DNA of 64,000 nucleotides from Ceratopteris richardii (Eukaryota > Streptophyta > Polypodiopsida > Polypodiales > Pteridaceae), in assembly GCA_020310875.1 (NCBI GenBank), contig CM035412.1, positions 138,788,669-138,852,668 on the forward strand, written 5' to 3'. The notes under the pieces are model-generated. The model did not search any database and was not told where the DNA came from. It saw only the letters and a list, made by a program, of their open reading frames with translations. Positions 1 to 13,605 of the stretch are shown piece after piece. Made by a program: the position numbers and the translations under genes. Each line of letters opens with the position of its first letter. Within the stretch, counting starts at the first letter, position 1.

Positions 1-1
1 G

Positions 2-137
2 TCGAAGTCTCTCCTCCTCGAGGGTATCTTGAACCCTAGTGAGCTCTTCCTTCTCGTAATCTGAACGTGGGTTCGTCGCGTGTATCGAAGTCTCTCCTCT
101 TGGAGGGTATCTTGAACCCTAGTGAGCTCTTCCTTCT
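2..137. repeat. 83-bp tandem duplication
   Basis: The stretch starting tcgaagtctctcctc at 2 starts again at 85 with a few substitutions and matches through about 137, so the period is 83 bp with about 1.6 copies. It lies just past the 3' end of the minus-strand coiled-coil ORF and reads on as charged residues on that strand, so it may be a duplicated piece of the same decayed reading frame. Confidence 0.85.
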
Positions 138-479
138 TCACATCTTTGTTGACCTCCTCCTCAATCCTTTTGTGGATGGGAACTCGTGGGTGGATTCTAC
201 CTTTGTCTTGATCTCTTTCTTTATTTCTTTTTTGAGTGTCTCTACATTGGAGATCTCACCTTCTTCTTTGATCATCCCAATGTGGTTGGCTTTGAGGTGC
301 TCGTAGGTTGCCCACCACAAGTCTTGATCTTATGTGATGGTCTTCACTTGTTCTTCGAGTCCTCTGATTTTGTCCATCATGCGTATCTCTATGTCAAGTG
401 TGCGGTTTGCCTCCTTTTTGGCCTCTTTGATGGCTTTGGAGATGAGCTCCTCTATCTCCCTCCGGTCCATGGGAGCCAT
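138..479 (-). pseudogene. decayed coiled-coil ORF, possibly retroelement gag
   Basis: Reading the minus strand from an ATG at 479 gives about 113 codons with a single in-frame TAA about 50 codons in. The product is rich in E, K, R and heptad-like leucine/isoleucine (for example MDRREIEELISKAIKEAKK near the start and VETLKKEIKKEIKTKVES later), which predicts a coiled coil. There is no nucleic-acid-binding knuckle or enzymatic motif. Similar coiled coils occur at the N terminus of some plant retroelement gag proteins, but that link is inference. The TA microsatellite and LINE debris lie upstream of it. I cannot name the family. Confidence 0.35.
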
Positions 480-615
480 CGCATAAGATTAGGGTAAGGT
501 TTTGGGTCGCATAGTACGTAGAAACTTCAGTTCTAGATCCCGAAATGAAACGACCGTTTTTGGGAAATGGCTCGGCCCGGAAATGTCGTTTCATGGCCGA
601 CTTTTTCTAGAAATA

Positions 616-3621
<3,006 letters not shown>

Positions 3622-3689
3622 CAAGCTAAAAGCTATTTTCTTGGTAATGACATTGTCGGACTCTTGGGAAACATTAGTTGTTTTACTAT

Positions 3690-4923
3690 GTAATAGCCCC
3701 AACTTGACCTTTGACGGTGTGAGGAGTTCTATTCTCAATGAAGAAATTAGAAGGAAAGCAAGTGGAGAGGGAAGTGGTTGAACAAATATGGCTAGACGTA
3801 GAACAAAGAAGAAAGGTGAAAATGCACAAAGAAACAGAAGCAAAAGCAAAGGCAAAGGTGTGTGACCTACTACGGATGTGGTGGAAAGCGTCACAAGAAG
3901 CGAGATTGCAGGTATTACAAAGCAGAGTTAGAAAGAAAGAAAGGAACAAAGGGGACAAAAAGGACACTAAGAATGAGGCATAGGATAACTCTAAGGACAA
4001 AGAAAAGAAGAAAGCCAATGTGGCTTCCAGTGTAGTCATTGAGGAATTTTCTGATATGGAGGGCATTCTATGTGCTACTATATTAGCTGACGGTGCATAT
4101 GTAGAGGATGCTTCCACACTATGCCATGCACAAGATACATAGATCACTAAAGGTGATCTTATTGATGCCTGCGTATTGTGAACGATGCATATGTACATGA
4201 TGCTTCTACTCTATGCCATGCACAAGATATGTAGATCACTGAAGGTGATCTTATTGACGTCTTGCTTATTGTGAATGATGCACTTTCATAGACTTTGATT
4301 TTGGATTGAGATGCATTATGAATCCTATCAAGGAGTATTTTGTTATTTTTCATGTAGAAAATCATGACCATGTTTACCTTGGGAACAATCATAGATGTTC
4401 TATTGAAGGTATCAGTAACGTGCACTTGTCTTTGGGTGATGCCAGTGAGCTGATTTTGCATAATGTGCGTTATGTGCACAGTACCAAACCTAAAAAAGAA
4501 ACTATTCTTGGTTGGGAAGATGGATATGCATGGCTATAGCACTATCTTTGAAAAAGGCTTTTGGAAGCTCGTGGAAGGTTCAAGGCTGATTTTCGAAAGC
4601 ACTAAGAGAGGTACACTTGATTGCTTGCATGGGAAAGCCTTGCTTGGCAGTTTATTGCTTTGGTTGAGATTAATTCTCACATGGCATTATGGCATAAAAG
4701 GCTTGGCCACATGAGCCAAAATGGCCTTGAGAAATTATGTAATCTTGCAAGTTTGATGCTAAAGGCACAAAACTTGACTTTTGTAATGAATGTTAATATG
4801 CTAAGAAAGTAAAGAATCCGACTACTTTGGTGTCTCTCGTAAGTCTAATGTGCTTGATCTTGTTGACTGTGATGTTTACAGCTTGCGCATCAAATCTATT
4901 GGGGGGGGGGGGGGGGAGCTCTT
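3690..4923 (+). pseudogene. copia family C: gag, protease and start of integrase (5' part)
   Basis: Plus-strand fragments read as a Ty1/copia polyprotein through several frameshifts. In order: gag C terminus (LTFDGVRSSILNEEIRRKAS near 3705), a degenerate zinc knuckle (GCGGKRHKKRDC near 3875), a protease-like region (HVYLGNNHRCSIEGISN, LILHNVRYV near 4360-4480), and gag-pre-integrase (STIFEKGFWKLVEGSRL, then KRGTLDCLHGKALLGS, HMSQNGLEKLCNLASL). No frame is open throughout. The element is cut at 4923 by a non-coding LTR element and resumes at 11509 in the integrase core. A G-homopolymer at about 4900-4916 lies just before the break. No LTR of this copy is recognisable. Confidence 0.75.
4095..4278. 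repeat. 92-bp tandem duplication
   Basis: The sequence from gcatatgtagaggatgcttc at 4095 is repeated from 4187, with about ten differences, to about 4278. It lies in the protease-proximal part of copia C and helps to destroy its reading frame. Confidence 0.85.
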
Positions 4924-5538
4924 TGTTGGAAAACAATGTCACATCAGTCCAAAATCCATTTAGGGCAGAAACCCTAATTTTGGTACTTAGTCATTTTGGC
5001 ACAAAAATGGGTAAAATTTTTATGAGCCTATCTTGTAGAGCTTGAAGAGAGCTTTCCAATGGTATATGACATGCAGTCATCAGAGATCAGATTTGGGAGA
5101 AAACCCTAACCCTAATTTTCTGCTGATTTAGGGTTTTGACCTCATATGATAGCTCTCGGCATGAGGATCATAAAAATGTTGTCAAAGCATTCATCAGGTA
5201 ATTAGAAGTGTGAAAAAGCAAGTCAAGAAGCGATTTTTAAAATTAACTGAAAGCAACTTTAAAAATAAAGCAAACTCACTTAAAATAAAGCTAAACATGC
5301 GATCCAGCTTTTGGCAACGAAAATCAGCTTTATTATGTGAGTTTTTCGCAAGAGCTTTGGAAGGTTATAAAAGAGTCCTTGGGTCACTTTTGAATCATCG
5401 TACACCAATTTGCAACACAAGCTTTGGTCCCTCATTAGAGGTGGTGCTGTAGCACACATGGGGCAGCCATGGTGCACTCTAGGAGCATGTTGAGGAGAAG
5501 CTATGGAGTTCTTCTTGGAGAAGAGTGTGCTCACACTC

Positions 5539-5957
5539 ATAGTTAAAAAAATCGTACGATTTTTATTTTTTAAAAATCGTAAAAACCTCAATCGCAATTT
5601 AAATCTCTAGGAACGATTTTTATTCATAAAAATAAATATCATTTTTTTTCCATAAAAATAAAAATCGTTTTTTTTTTTTTTTGGTTTAAACTTTGTATTT
5701 TGCACTCTTCAAAAACGACTTCTACTTTATATGTATTAGGGTTGTAAATACCATTCAATAGGAATGGCAATTGCTATTGCAAATGAGATTTGCATAGACT
5801 TTTAGATATCATGATGAATGACAAAGTACATAACAAAATAAAAATCATTCATGATAAATAAAAACCTCGATTTTTATTTTCATTTTTTTAAATCTCTACG
5901 ATTTAAACGATTTAAATTCCGATTTAAATCTGCGATTTAAATCTCACCTTTGTACTA
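5539..5957. mobile_element. small AT-rich insertion in left LTR (MITE- or MULE-like)
   Basis: This 419-bp block is absent from the right LTR. It is flanked by tgctcacactc (5528-5538) and tgctcatactc (5958-5968), 11 bp with one mismatch, which fits a target duplication of Mutator-like length. The interior is very AT-rich with many copies of aaaatcg/cgattt in both orientations, clustered at its two ends (near 5549-5620 and 5870-5945), giving loose inverted symmetry. No clean terminal inverted repeat or coding sequence is visible, so the class is uncertain. Confidence 0.6.
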
Positions 5958-6300
5958 TGCTCATACTCTTGCTTATGGAGAAGACTTACCCATCAGCAAC
6001 TTGGTGGTGTGGATCAGCTATCTATCTTATGTATTTGAAGATTGTCTTCTACATGAAGATTTCGGTGTACTTCAAAGACATTGGATGGAGGTTAACATAA
6101 GATTTGCATCTTATGTTAAGAATTCAGGTACATATTCTCTTTATGCAAATAGGTACTACTTGGAGCTTATGGAGGCAGTGGCATCCATATCTGGAGCAGT
6201 CCTATTCGGCATACATAAAGGAGAATCAGTACATGCATGCTACATGCATTCGGATGAGGTGTTAGAGAAGGGGTGTTCACATGAATATGAGGATTTTTGA
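5950..6300 (+). pseudogene. LTR-borne ORF, 5' end replaced by the small insertion
   Basis: This is the left-LTR counterpart of the 133-codon ORF at 10588-10989. The last 110 or so codons remain open and nearly identical (HTLAYGEDLPI, VVWISYLSYVFEDC, GVLQRHWMEVNIRFASYV, SVHACYMHSDEVLEKG), but the first 23 codons are separated off by the 419-bp insertion. No known domain is recognised. Confidence 0.4.
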
Positions 6301-6820
6301 CAGCAACATGTTAGCATTCTTTGCTAATTCTGTAAGTATGTGATCTTTCACACACACATCTGATTTAGGGTCTTCCATAGCCTAAAATCATATTAGGGTT
6401 TGGTGATTATCATTTTCCAACTGATCTTTCCTCTTTCTGTCACTCATATACACTCTTCTACAACCTATAAGATCATACATCTCATACATATTCAGATTTC
6501 TATCCCTACATCTGAATATTCTTGTAATTCTGTAGATACACTCATCTATCTATTTCTGTTCACATAGTGGTTGAGAGTTTTGCTCCCACATTGTAAATTG
6601 ACATTTGTATATATAATAGTGTGAGTAAGCAGTGGCTTACATAACACTTTGAATATGTTGTCTAATCTCTCTCTATCTTTGTGTCATCATTTGTATGATT
6701 AAGTGTGGTATGTTGATGTTTGTTAATATTGGAAGATTGTTGGAATCTGTGTTGTAGATCCTGGACCTATGGAACCATGGACCTGTGGTATTAGTTATGG
6801 GCCTACTAATTTCCAACATT

Positions 6821-6832
6821 TGGTATCAGAGC
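6821..6832 (+). promoter_or_regulatory. primer-binding site, tRNA-iMet type
   Basis: TGGTATCAGAGC begins two bases after the left LTR and matches the standard plant initiator-methionine tRNA primer-binding site. Confidence 0.92.
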
Positions 6833-9800
6833 ATTCATGCTCTCAGATCCCCAGGTTCCCAGACTTCCAGGTTTACAACATATGATTTAAGAGCATCTTC
6901 TAATATTTGACATTTGACATACACACTTAATCTAGATGAGTAGAGATTTGAGAATTAGACAATTCAGTCACATGTTTATTCATCAGTGTGGAGTATGAAG
7001 TTGATGATTTGTTAGCAGCCGAATACTTTTGGAAGAGTATGAAAATACTTTACAGAAGTATTGTTTGAAAACCAAGACTCGATGAAGAGAAGGCTACTTC
7101 AAATTCAAGGAAAAACAATGGTTTGGAGAAGATGAAGGAACCAGATCAACATCAAATCACAGGTATTTTCTACTATCAGATTATCATTTGCAGGTCATAT
7201 CTTAGAAGAGCAATTATGAAGAGATTTGAAGGGTTTAAGAAGTGCTTTCATTTTTTGAAAGTAAAAGCATTAGCTACATCAAAACTGTCAAGAACAAGGA
7301 GATTAGATGAGTTTTGATAAATCTCTTTCATGACAAGAAAGCTTATCTAAGAAGACAAATTTGGAGATGAGATGAGTTTTGTTTTCAGCCAACCTTGTGT
7401 TGTAAGTTGGTTGGATATCTAGGTACAAAATTTGATCCAGGTACTCTAGAGAGGTAATTCAATCATTTCAGTCACCTTTGAAGCAGAGTTTTGATTTAGA
7501 GATATGAGGAGATGGTAAAACATGATTCTATATTCACTTCCATTTATATACCATGTTTGTTTTGTCTCTTACTCTTAAGCACTAGAGGAAGAAAAAAAAT
7601 TCATTTGAGGAAGTTAAGAGTGCTTGCTACTTCAAGATGAAGAGAACAAAAGGTATGGAAGAGAAGTTTGAAGATGTTGACATCATCATGTGGAAGAAAG
7701 ATGCAGAAGAAGAAAGTCCAACATTTCCAAAGGGAAAGTAAGACTTCCTTTTCTCTTATATTTTCCATATAACTTTCCTACTTTATCTTCTACATCCAAA
7801 GACAAGTCTACGAGAACATCTTGTGTGAAGAAGAAGCAGTTTCTTGTGTTGCATTATACTTGGTCATGTTTTAGTAGGTTTTGACAAAGAATTGCATTGA
7901 GAGAAAGGAAGCTTATATGTTTTGACTCATATGTGTATAAGTTATGTATAAGTTGAAGATCTTGAGCAGGCAGCTATAAAAGAATTCTTGGAGTGTCAAT
8001 TCAGAGCTAGTTGGTATATGACAAGTTGCAGAGATTCTTCTTGACCTGACTCTTGAGGTAAAAGAGTATTTGTAGCAGATGTTGGAGACTTGGGAGTGAG
8101 GTTTTGTGTTTGGAAAAGGTACCTCATATTCTGTATATTCAGTATGTTCAGAAAATTCAGAGTTTTTTTTGGATAAAAAGTCAGAAAAATCAGTATTTTC
8201 AGAATTTTAGTGTTTTCAGAAAATTCAGAAGTTTAGATTTTGCAGGAAAATTATGAAATTTCAGTATCAAAAAACTTACTATTTTCAAAAAATTTCAGAA
8301 ATTTCAATATTTTGAGAAAATTCAAAAAATTCAGAAAAATTCAGATTTTTGTGAAGTACAAGTCAGATGAAGAATCTACTTTCTATGATTGTCTTAATTT
8401 TTTGGATACATGCTTGTATTCAAAAAAAAAAAAATAGTGTTCCATCAAATCCTATCACTTGATTGAGAAGTGGAGTTAGCCAAAAGAAAGTCAAGCAGAT
8501 ACTATCACATTTCACCTGGGTAGAATATGAAGATATGAAGTGTCAACTTGCAACTTTTGGATTTCTCAAGATGATAATTTGTCCACTTATGTTTCAAGTA
8601 GGAGTTGCAGATTGTTTAAGTTGGTTAATGAAAAGTTTTACAACTTTATGTGAGAAGCATGGACACTTAGAGACATTCAGGTAGCAAATCAAACATTCAG
8701 TCATGAAGGTTTGATGAGAGCAGATTCTACACATGTATTTTTTTGGAGAGATCTTGATAGAACTTGAATGATCTTGAAGATCTGTTATGTTACAGAAGAT
8801 TATGGATCCTAAATTTTTGTTTCAGATATAGGTATTGATCACTGAAGGTCAGATTTATTGAAAGAAGGAAGACGTTCTAGATTTCATAAAGGCTGATATA
8901 ATTTGAAGAATTTTGGATACTAGTGTTAAATCATTCAGGGGGGTGATTAAACGTGAAGACTTATTTTCAGCCATATGTAAAAGAATGCAGAGTCATACCT
9001 ACAGGTGTATTCCTATAGGCTATATCAGGTATTCTTATATTTCCTTTGTCAGTTTCTCTTTATGTTCCAGCTTTGAAAGAAGAAGAAAGAAGGAGAATGT
9101 CTGGAGAACATTCCTGTTAGGTTTTCCTGTTCAGGAGAAAGTTCCAGAATTCTATTAAAGAGAAATTTGATATTTCAGAAAGGTATGTAGGTGCGCATAT
9201 ATATGTTTATACCAAACTCTGAAGGAAGGAAACAAGTATGAAAGAGGTATGAAGGACTTATAGAAAGAACAAGGATGAAGATAAGATGACATCATAAATA
9301 TGAAATTTTGATGAGACTCATGGGTTGAGTTGAGTTGAGTTGAGTTGTGTACAGTCAGAGATGAACTAGTAGTGTTCATAATACACTAAGTTGTGAGTTC
9401 TCAGTCATAAGTCGCAGGATGGATTCAATTTCTGATTTTGTTTAGTGTATCTACATGACACAGTAGAAGTACGTTGAGAAACCTTCTGTAAGGTAAATGT
9501 AAATATGTGGATCCTAGTGTATGTTTACAGGTTTGAGAAGATAGAAGATAGCAGACTGTCAGTTCATACTACATATGTTGTCAAGTAGTGATTGCTTGAT
9601 GTATACACTATTGGATATCTAGTTTGCATATTTTCTCAGGTATTATGGTTCATATTCAGCAAATTTAGTTTTTTGAAATTTGAGAAGATAAATGTAAATA
9701 TGTGGATCCTAGTGTATGTTTACAGGTTTGAGAAGATAGAAGATAGCAGACTTAGGGTCAGTTCATACTACATATGTTGTCAAGTAGTGATTGCTTGATG

Positions 9801-10030
9801 TATACACTATTGGATATCTAGTTTGCATATTTTCTCAGGTATTATGGTTCGTATTCAGCAAATTCAGTTTTTTGAAATTTGAAGAAATTCAAATTCGGTT
9901 TTGAAGAAGACTTTTGAAGAAAAGGTTTGAAGGTTAATTCGGGAGTACAAGTTTGAAGCTTATGATTCATGACAGTTTGCATATGAATGAAATTGTATAT
10001 CTAGTTCAGTTTGTACCAATATGACATTGC
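6833..10030 (+). other. non-coding interior of the LTR element
   Basis: No retroviral domain, RNA gene or long ORF is visible in about 3.2 kb. The sequence is AT-rich. Around 8130-8350 it is a low-complexity run of degenerate TTCAGAAAA-like units, and a 195-bp tandem duplication lies near the 3' end. Short ORFs such as those at 7123, 8463 and 8913 have no recognisable motif and I do not call them genes. Confidence 0.75.
9495..9885. repeat. 195-bp tandem duplication
   Basis: The block starting aaatgtaaatatgtggatcc at 9495 starts again at 9690 with only a few differences and runs to about 9885. It lies just upstream of the polypurine tract of the non-coding LTR element. Confidence 0.92.
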
Positions 10031-10039
10031 AGGGGGGAT
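10031..10039 (+). promoter_or_regulatory. polypurine tract
   Basis: AGGGGGGAT directly abuts the TG start of the right LTR, as expected for the plus-strand primer of an LTR retrotransposon. Confidence 0.85.
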
Positions 10040-11508
10040 TGTTGGAAATCAATGTCACATCAGTCCAAAATCCTTTTAGGGGAAAAACCCTAATTTTGGT
10101 ACTTAGTCATTTTTGGCACAAAAATGGGTAAAATTTTTATGAGCCCATCTTGTAGAGCTTGAAGAGAGCTTTCCAATGGTATATGACATGGAGTCATCAG
10201 AGATCATATTTGGGAGAAAATCCTAACCCTAATTTTCTGCTGATTTAGGATTTTGACCTCATATGATAGCTCTCTGCATGAGGATCATAAAAATGTTGTC
10301 AGATTATTCATCAGGTAATCAGAAGCGTGAAAAAGTAGGTCAAGAAGCTATTTTTAAAGTTAACTAAAAGCAACTTTAAAAATAAAGCAAACTCACTTAA
10401 AATAAAGCTAAAAACATGCGATTCAGCTTTTGGCAACAAAAATCAGCTTTATTATGTGAGTTTTTCGCAAGAGCTTTGGAAGGCTATAAAAGAGTCCTTG
10501 GGTCACTTTTGAATCATCCTACACCAATTTGCAACGCCAACTTTGGTCCCTCATTAGAGGTGGTGCTGTAGCACACATGGGGCAGCCATGGTGCACTCTA
10601 GGAGCATGTTGAGGAGAAGCTATGGAGTTCTTCTTGGAGTAGAGTGTGCTCACACTCTTTCTTATGGAGAAGACTTACCCATCAACAGCTTGGTGGTGTG
10701 GATCAGCTATCTGTATGATGTATTTGAAGATTGTCTTCTACATGAAGATTTCGGTGTACTTCAAAGACATTGGATGGAGGTTAACATAAGATTTGCATCT
10801 TATGTTAAGAATTCAGGTACATATTCTCTTTATGCACACAGGTACTACTTGGAGCTTATGGAGGCAGTGGCATCCATATCTGGAGGAGTCCTATTCGACA
10901 TACATAAAGGAGAATCAGTACATGCATGCTACATGCATTCGGATGAGGTGTTAGAGAAGGTGTGTTCACATGAGTATGAGGATTTCTAAAGCAACATGTT
11001 AGCATTCTTTGCTAATTCTGTAAGTATGTGATCTTTCACACATACATCTGATTTAGGGTCTTCCATATCCTAAAATCAGATTAGGGTTTGGTGATTATCA
11101 GCTTCCAACTGATCTTTCCGCTTTTTGTGACCCATAGATACTCTTCTACAACCTATAAGGTCATACATCTCATACATATTCAGATTTCTGTCCCTATATC
11201 TGAATATTCTTGTAATTCTGTAGATACACTCATCTATTTATTTCTGTTCACATAGAATGGTTGAGAGTTTTGCTCCCACATTGTAAATTGATATTTGTAT
11301 ATATGATAGTGTGAGTAAGCAGTGGCTTACGCAACACTTTGAATATGTTGTCTAATCTCTCTCTACCTTTGTCTCATCATTTGTATGATTAAGTGTGGTA
11401 TGTTGATGTTTGTCAATGTTGGAAGATTGCTGGAATCTGTGTTGTATATCCTGGATGTATAGAACCATGGACTTGTGGTATTAGTTATGGGCCTACTAAT
11501 TTCCAACA
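10040..11508 (+). repeat. right LTR of the non-coding element
   Basis: 1469 bp, TGTTGG...CCAACA, followed by the CTCTT duplication. It lacks the small insertion present in the left LTR, so it shows the ancestral LTR structure. Confidence 0.92.
10588..10989 (+). CDS. 133-codon ORF inside the right LTR, function unknown
   Basis: Open from ATG at 10588 to the stop at 10987-10989 (133 codons). The reading frame is shared with the left LTR over about 110 codons, with substitutions but no stops despite about 6% LTR divergence. The product starts MVHSRSMLRRSYGVLLG and ends VCSHEYEDF. It has a few hydrophobic stretches (LVVWISYLYDVF) and no recognised domain, signal peptide or zinc motif. It could be a chance ORF in a 1.5-kb LTR or part of a gene captured by the element. 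There is no evidence of expression. Confidence 0.3.
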   Translation: MVHSRSMLRRSYGVLLGVECAHTLSYGEDLPINSLVVWISYLYDVFEDCLLHEDFGVLQRHWMEVNIRFASYVKNSGTYSLYAHRYYLELMEAVASISGGVLFDIHKGESVHACYMHSDEVLEKVCSHEYEDF

Positions 11509-11615
11509 CTCTTTAGCTCGTTTCTTTTGTTGATGACTACTCTAAGAAGCTTTGGGTTTATTTGCTAAAATCTAAGGATAGAAGCCTTTGTTGCATCTAA
11601 GAAATTCCATGAATT
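11509..11615 (+). pseudogene. copia family C: integrase core fragment (3' part)
   Basis: Directly after the non-coding element the copia C frame resumes as a degenerate integrase core segment, reading FVDDYSKKLWVYLLKSKD followed by KKFHEF in a shifted frame. It joins to the part ending at 4923 once the insertion and one copy of CTCTT are removed in thought. It is then cut at about 11615 by the LTR of copia D. Confidence 0.7.
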
Positions 11616-12119
11616 TGTCTTCTCCAAATAGATAAGTTCCAAGATGTTGCACACCTTGTAAATGATGAAGAGAACACAACTCCATCTCTCCAAGTTGAAA
11701 GGACCTCCTTGTCCAACACAAGCTGAGGAAGAACTCTAAGAAGGTGTCTTAAAAGTGCCATAATTATTGCCCTTATATAGGCTAGTTGCCTTATGCAACA
11801 AGCTACAAGAAACACAAAAAAGTGATTTCTAAAAAACTTGCTGGGATTTCCATTGGAAATTGCAATGCCCATAATTTTGCCTTTATCTTATTGCCTTTAA
11901 GTGCCATGTGGCATAATACTAGCCTTCTGATCAACTCCATGTGATCTTGATAAGTGTACATATTGCTTTTCACACTAGCTCCAAATCAGGGTTGAGTTTT
12001 GATGCACATACCATTTCCCAAAAATGATCCTATTTATGACCATTTTCAAGGCCAATTTTATTTAACCTGCAAGTGGGGTCCATAGTGGAAGGTTTGCCCC
12101 AATGACATATTTTCTAACA
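11616..12119 (-). repeat. copia family D LTR, antisense
   Basis: On the minus strand the block runs from TGTTAGAAAATATG at 12119 to GGAGAAGACA at 11616 (504 bp, TG...CA). It contains a plausible TATA box, CTATATAAGG, near 11780 on the minus strand, as expected in an LTR promoter. It is the 3' LTR relative to the protease fragment at 12120-12480. The flanking bases (GAATT and GATTG) do not form a target duplication, so rearrangement is likely on at least one side. Confidence 0.6.
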
Positions 12120-12480
12120 GATTGGAGGGAGCATAGGATACAACTTGTAACCAATGCTATCAAACTAACCAATCAACATCAACTTACATGGAAGCTTATG
12201 AACATGGAGAACATTATGCATAGTTAATAGAGAACCATATGCAAACTAAACTATAATATCTCCAATCCCAACAACATCACACTCATAAGAATTTCCAAGT
12301 CTCTTTGTACGAAGAGATTTTGCTACTTAAGTGGAAAACCGCTCTCTATGTGATGTCATATTAAAAGAAGCATTAGTATCTAATGACCATGTGTTGGAAA
12401 GGGAATCAAGCATAAGAGCCTTCATAGGTGCAATACTATCAAGCGTTAAAATATCATCATCATTTGAAATGGCATTGATT
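12120..12480 (-). pseudogene. copia family D protease fragment, antisense
   Basis: Minus-strand translation gives a copia protease region: the DSG motif degraded to LDTNASFNMTSHRERFST, followed by RLGNSYECDVVGIGDI and LLTMHNVLHVHKLP, ending in LIG-FDSIGYKLYP. One internal TAA and other stops are present. It is followed within a few bases by the antisense LTR, so integrase, RT and RNase H were deleted between protease and LTR. Confidence 0.7.
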
Positions 12481-12489
12481 TCATCTATA

Positions 12490-12556
12490 TGAATGTATGT
12501 ATGTTTGTAGGTACATACGTATGTATGTATTTATGTATGCATGTATGTATGTAGGT
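12490..12556. repeat. (ATGT)n microsatellite
   Basis: Imperfect ATGT/ACGT tetranucleotide run, about 16 units. Confidence 0.9.
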
Positions 12557-13449
<893 letters not shown>

Positions 13450-13515
13450 TAAATCTTGTTTTAAATTTAATATTTTGATAATTGAGAGTAACCAATGGTA
13501 CTTAACTATTTTCAG

Positions 13516-13605
13516 GTGGTAATTATTCCTGGTAGAGAGATCGTCCTTGGTGGTGGCAATATTCACTGTATTACCCAACAACAACCAGCAGTATCTGCTG
13601 TGTAA
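13516..13605 (+). CDS. AIH: agmatine deiminase, last exon with catalytic cysteine
   Basis: The acceptor ttttcag ends at 13515 and the exon continues the frame directly: [19 protein letters not shown], then [10 protein letters not shown] and a TAA at 13603-13605. GGGNIHC carries the nucleophilic cysteine of the agmatine/peptidyl-arginine deiminase family, which forms the amidino-thioether intermediate, so this exon is essential for activity. The intron between the two exons is 87 bp with GT...AG ends. The very short tail after TQQQPA means the gene ends slightly earlier than some relatives. Both exons are clean, which supports a functional gene on the plus strand with its 5' part off-window. 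Confidence 0.92.
   Translation: MVIIPGREIVLGGGNIHCITQQQPAVSAV

Larger units (their letters stand above)
4924..6818 (+). repeat. left LTR of the non-coding element
   Basis: 1895 bp, TG...CA. It is longer than the right LTR (1469 bp) because of a roughly 420-bp insertion at 5539-5957. It carries an ORF remnant (5950-6300) that is complete in the right LTR. Confidence 0.9.
4924..11508 (+). mobile_element. 6.6-kb non-coding LTR element (LARD-type)
   Basis: A complete LTR element: left LTR 4924-6818, right LTR 10040-11508, both starting TGTTGGAAA and ending TTTCCAACA. It has a tRNA-iMet primer-binding site just after the left LTR and a purine tract just before the right one. The 5-bp duplication CTCTT flanks it at 4919-4923 and 11509-11513, which proves transposition. 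The 3.2-kb interior has only short unrelated ORFs and no gag, protease, RT or integrase motif, so it is non-autonomous and of the large-derivative (LARD) kind. By eye the LTRs differ at roughly 6% of sites over their first 300 bp, so the insertion is not recent. It disrupts the integrase of copia C. Strand follows the PBS to PPT order. Confidence 0.9.
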
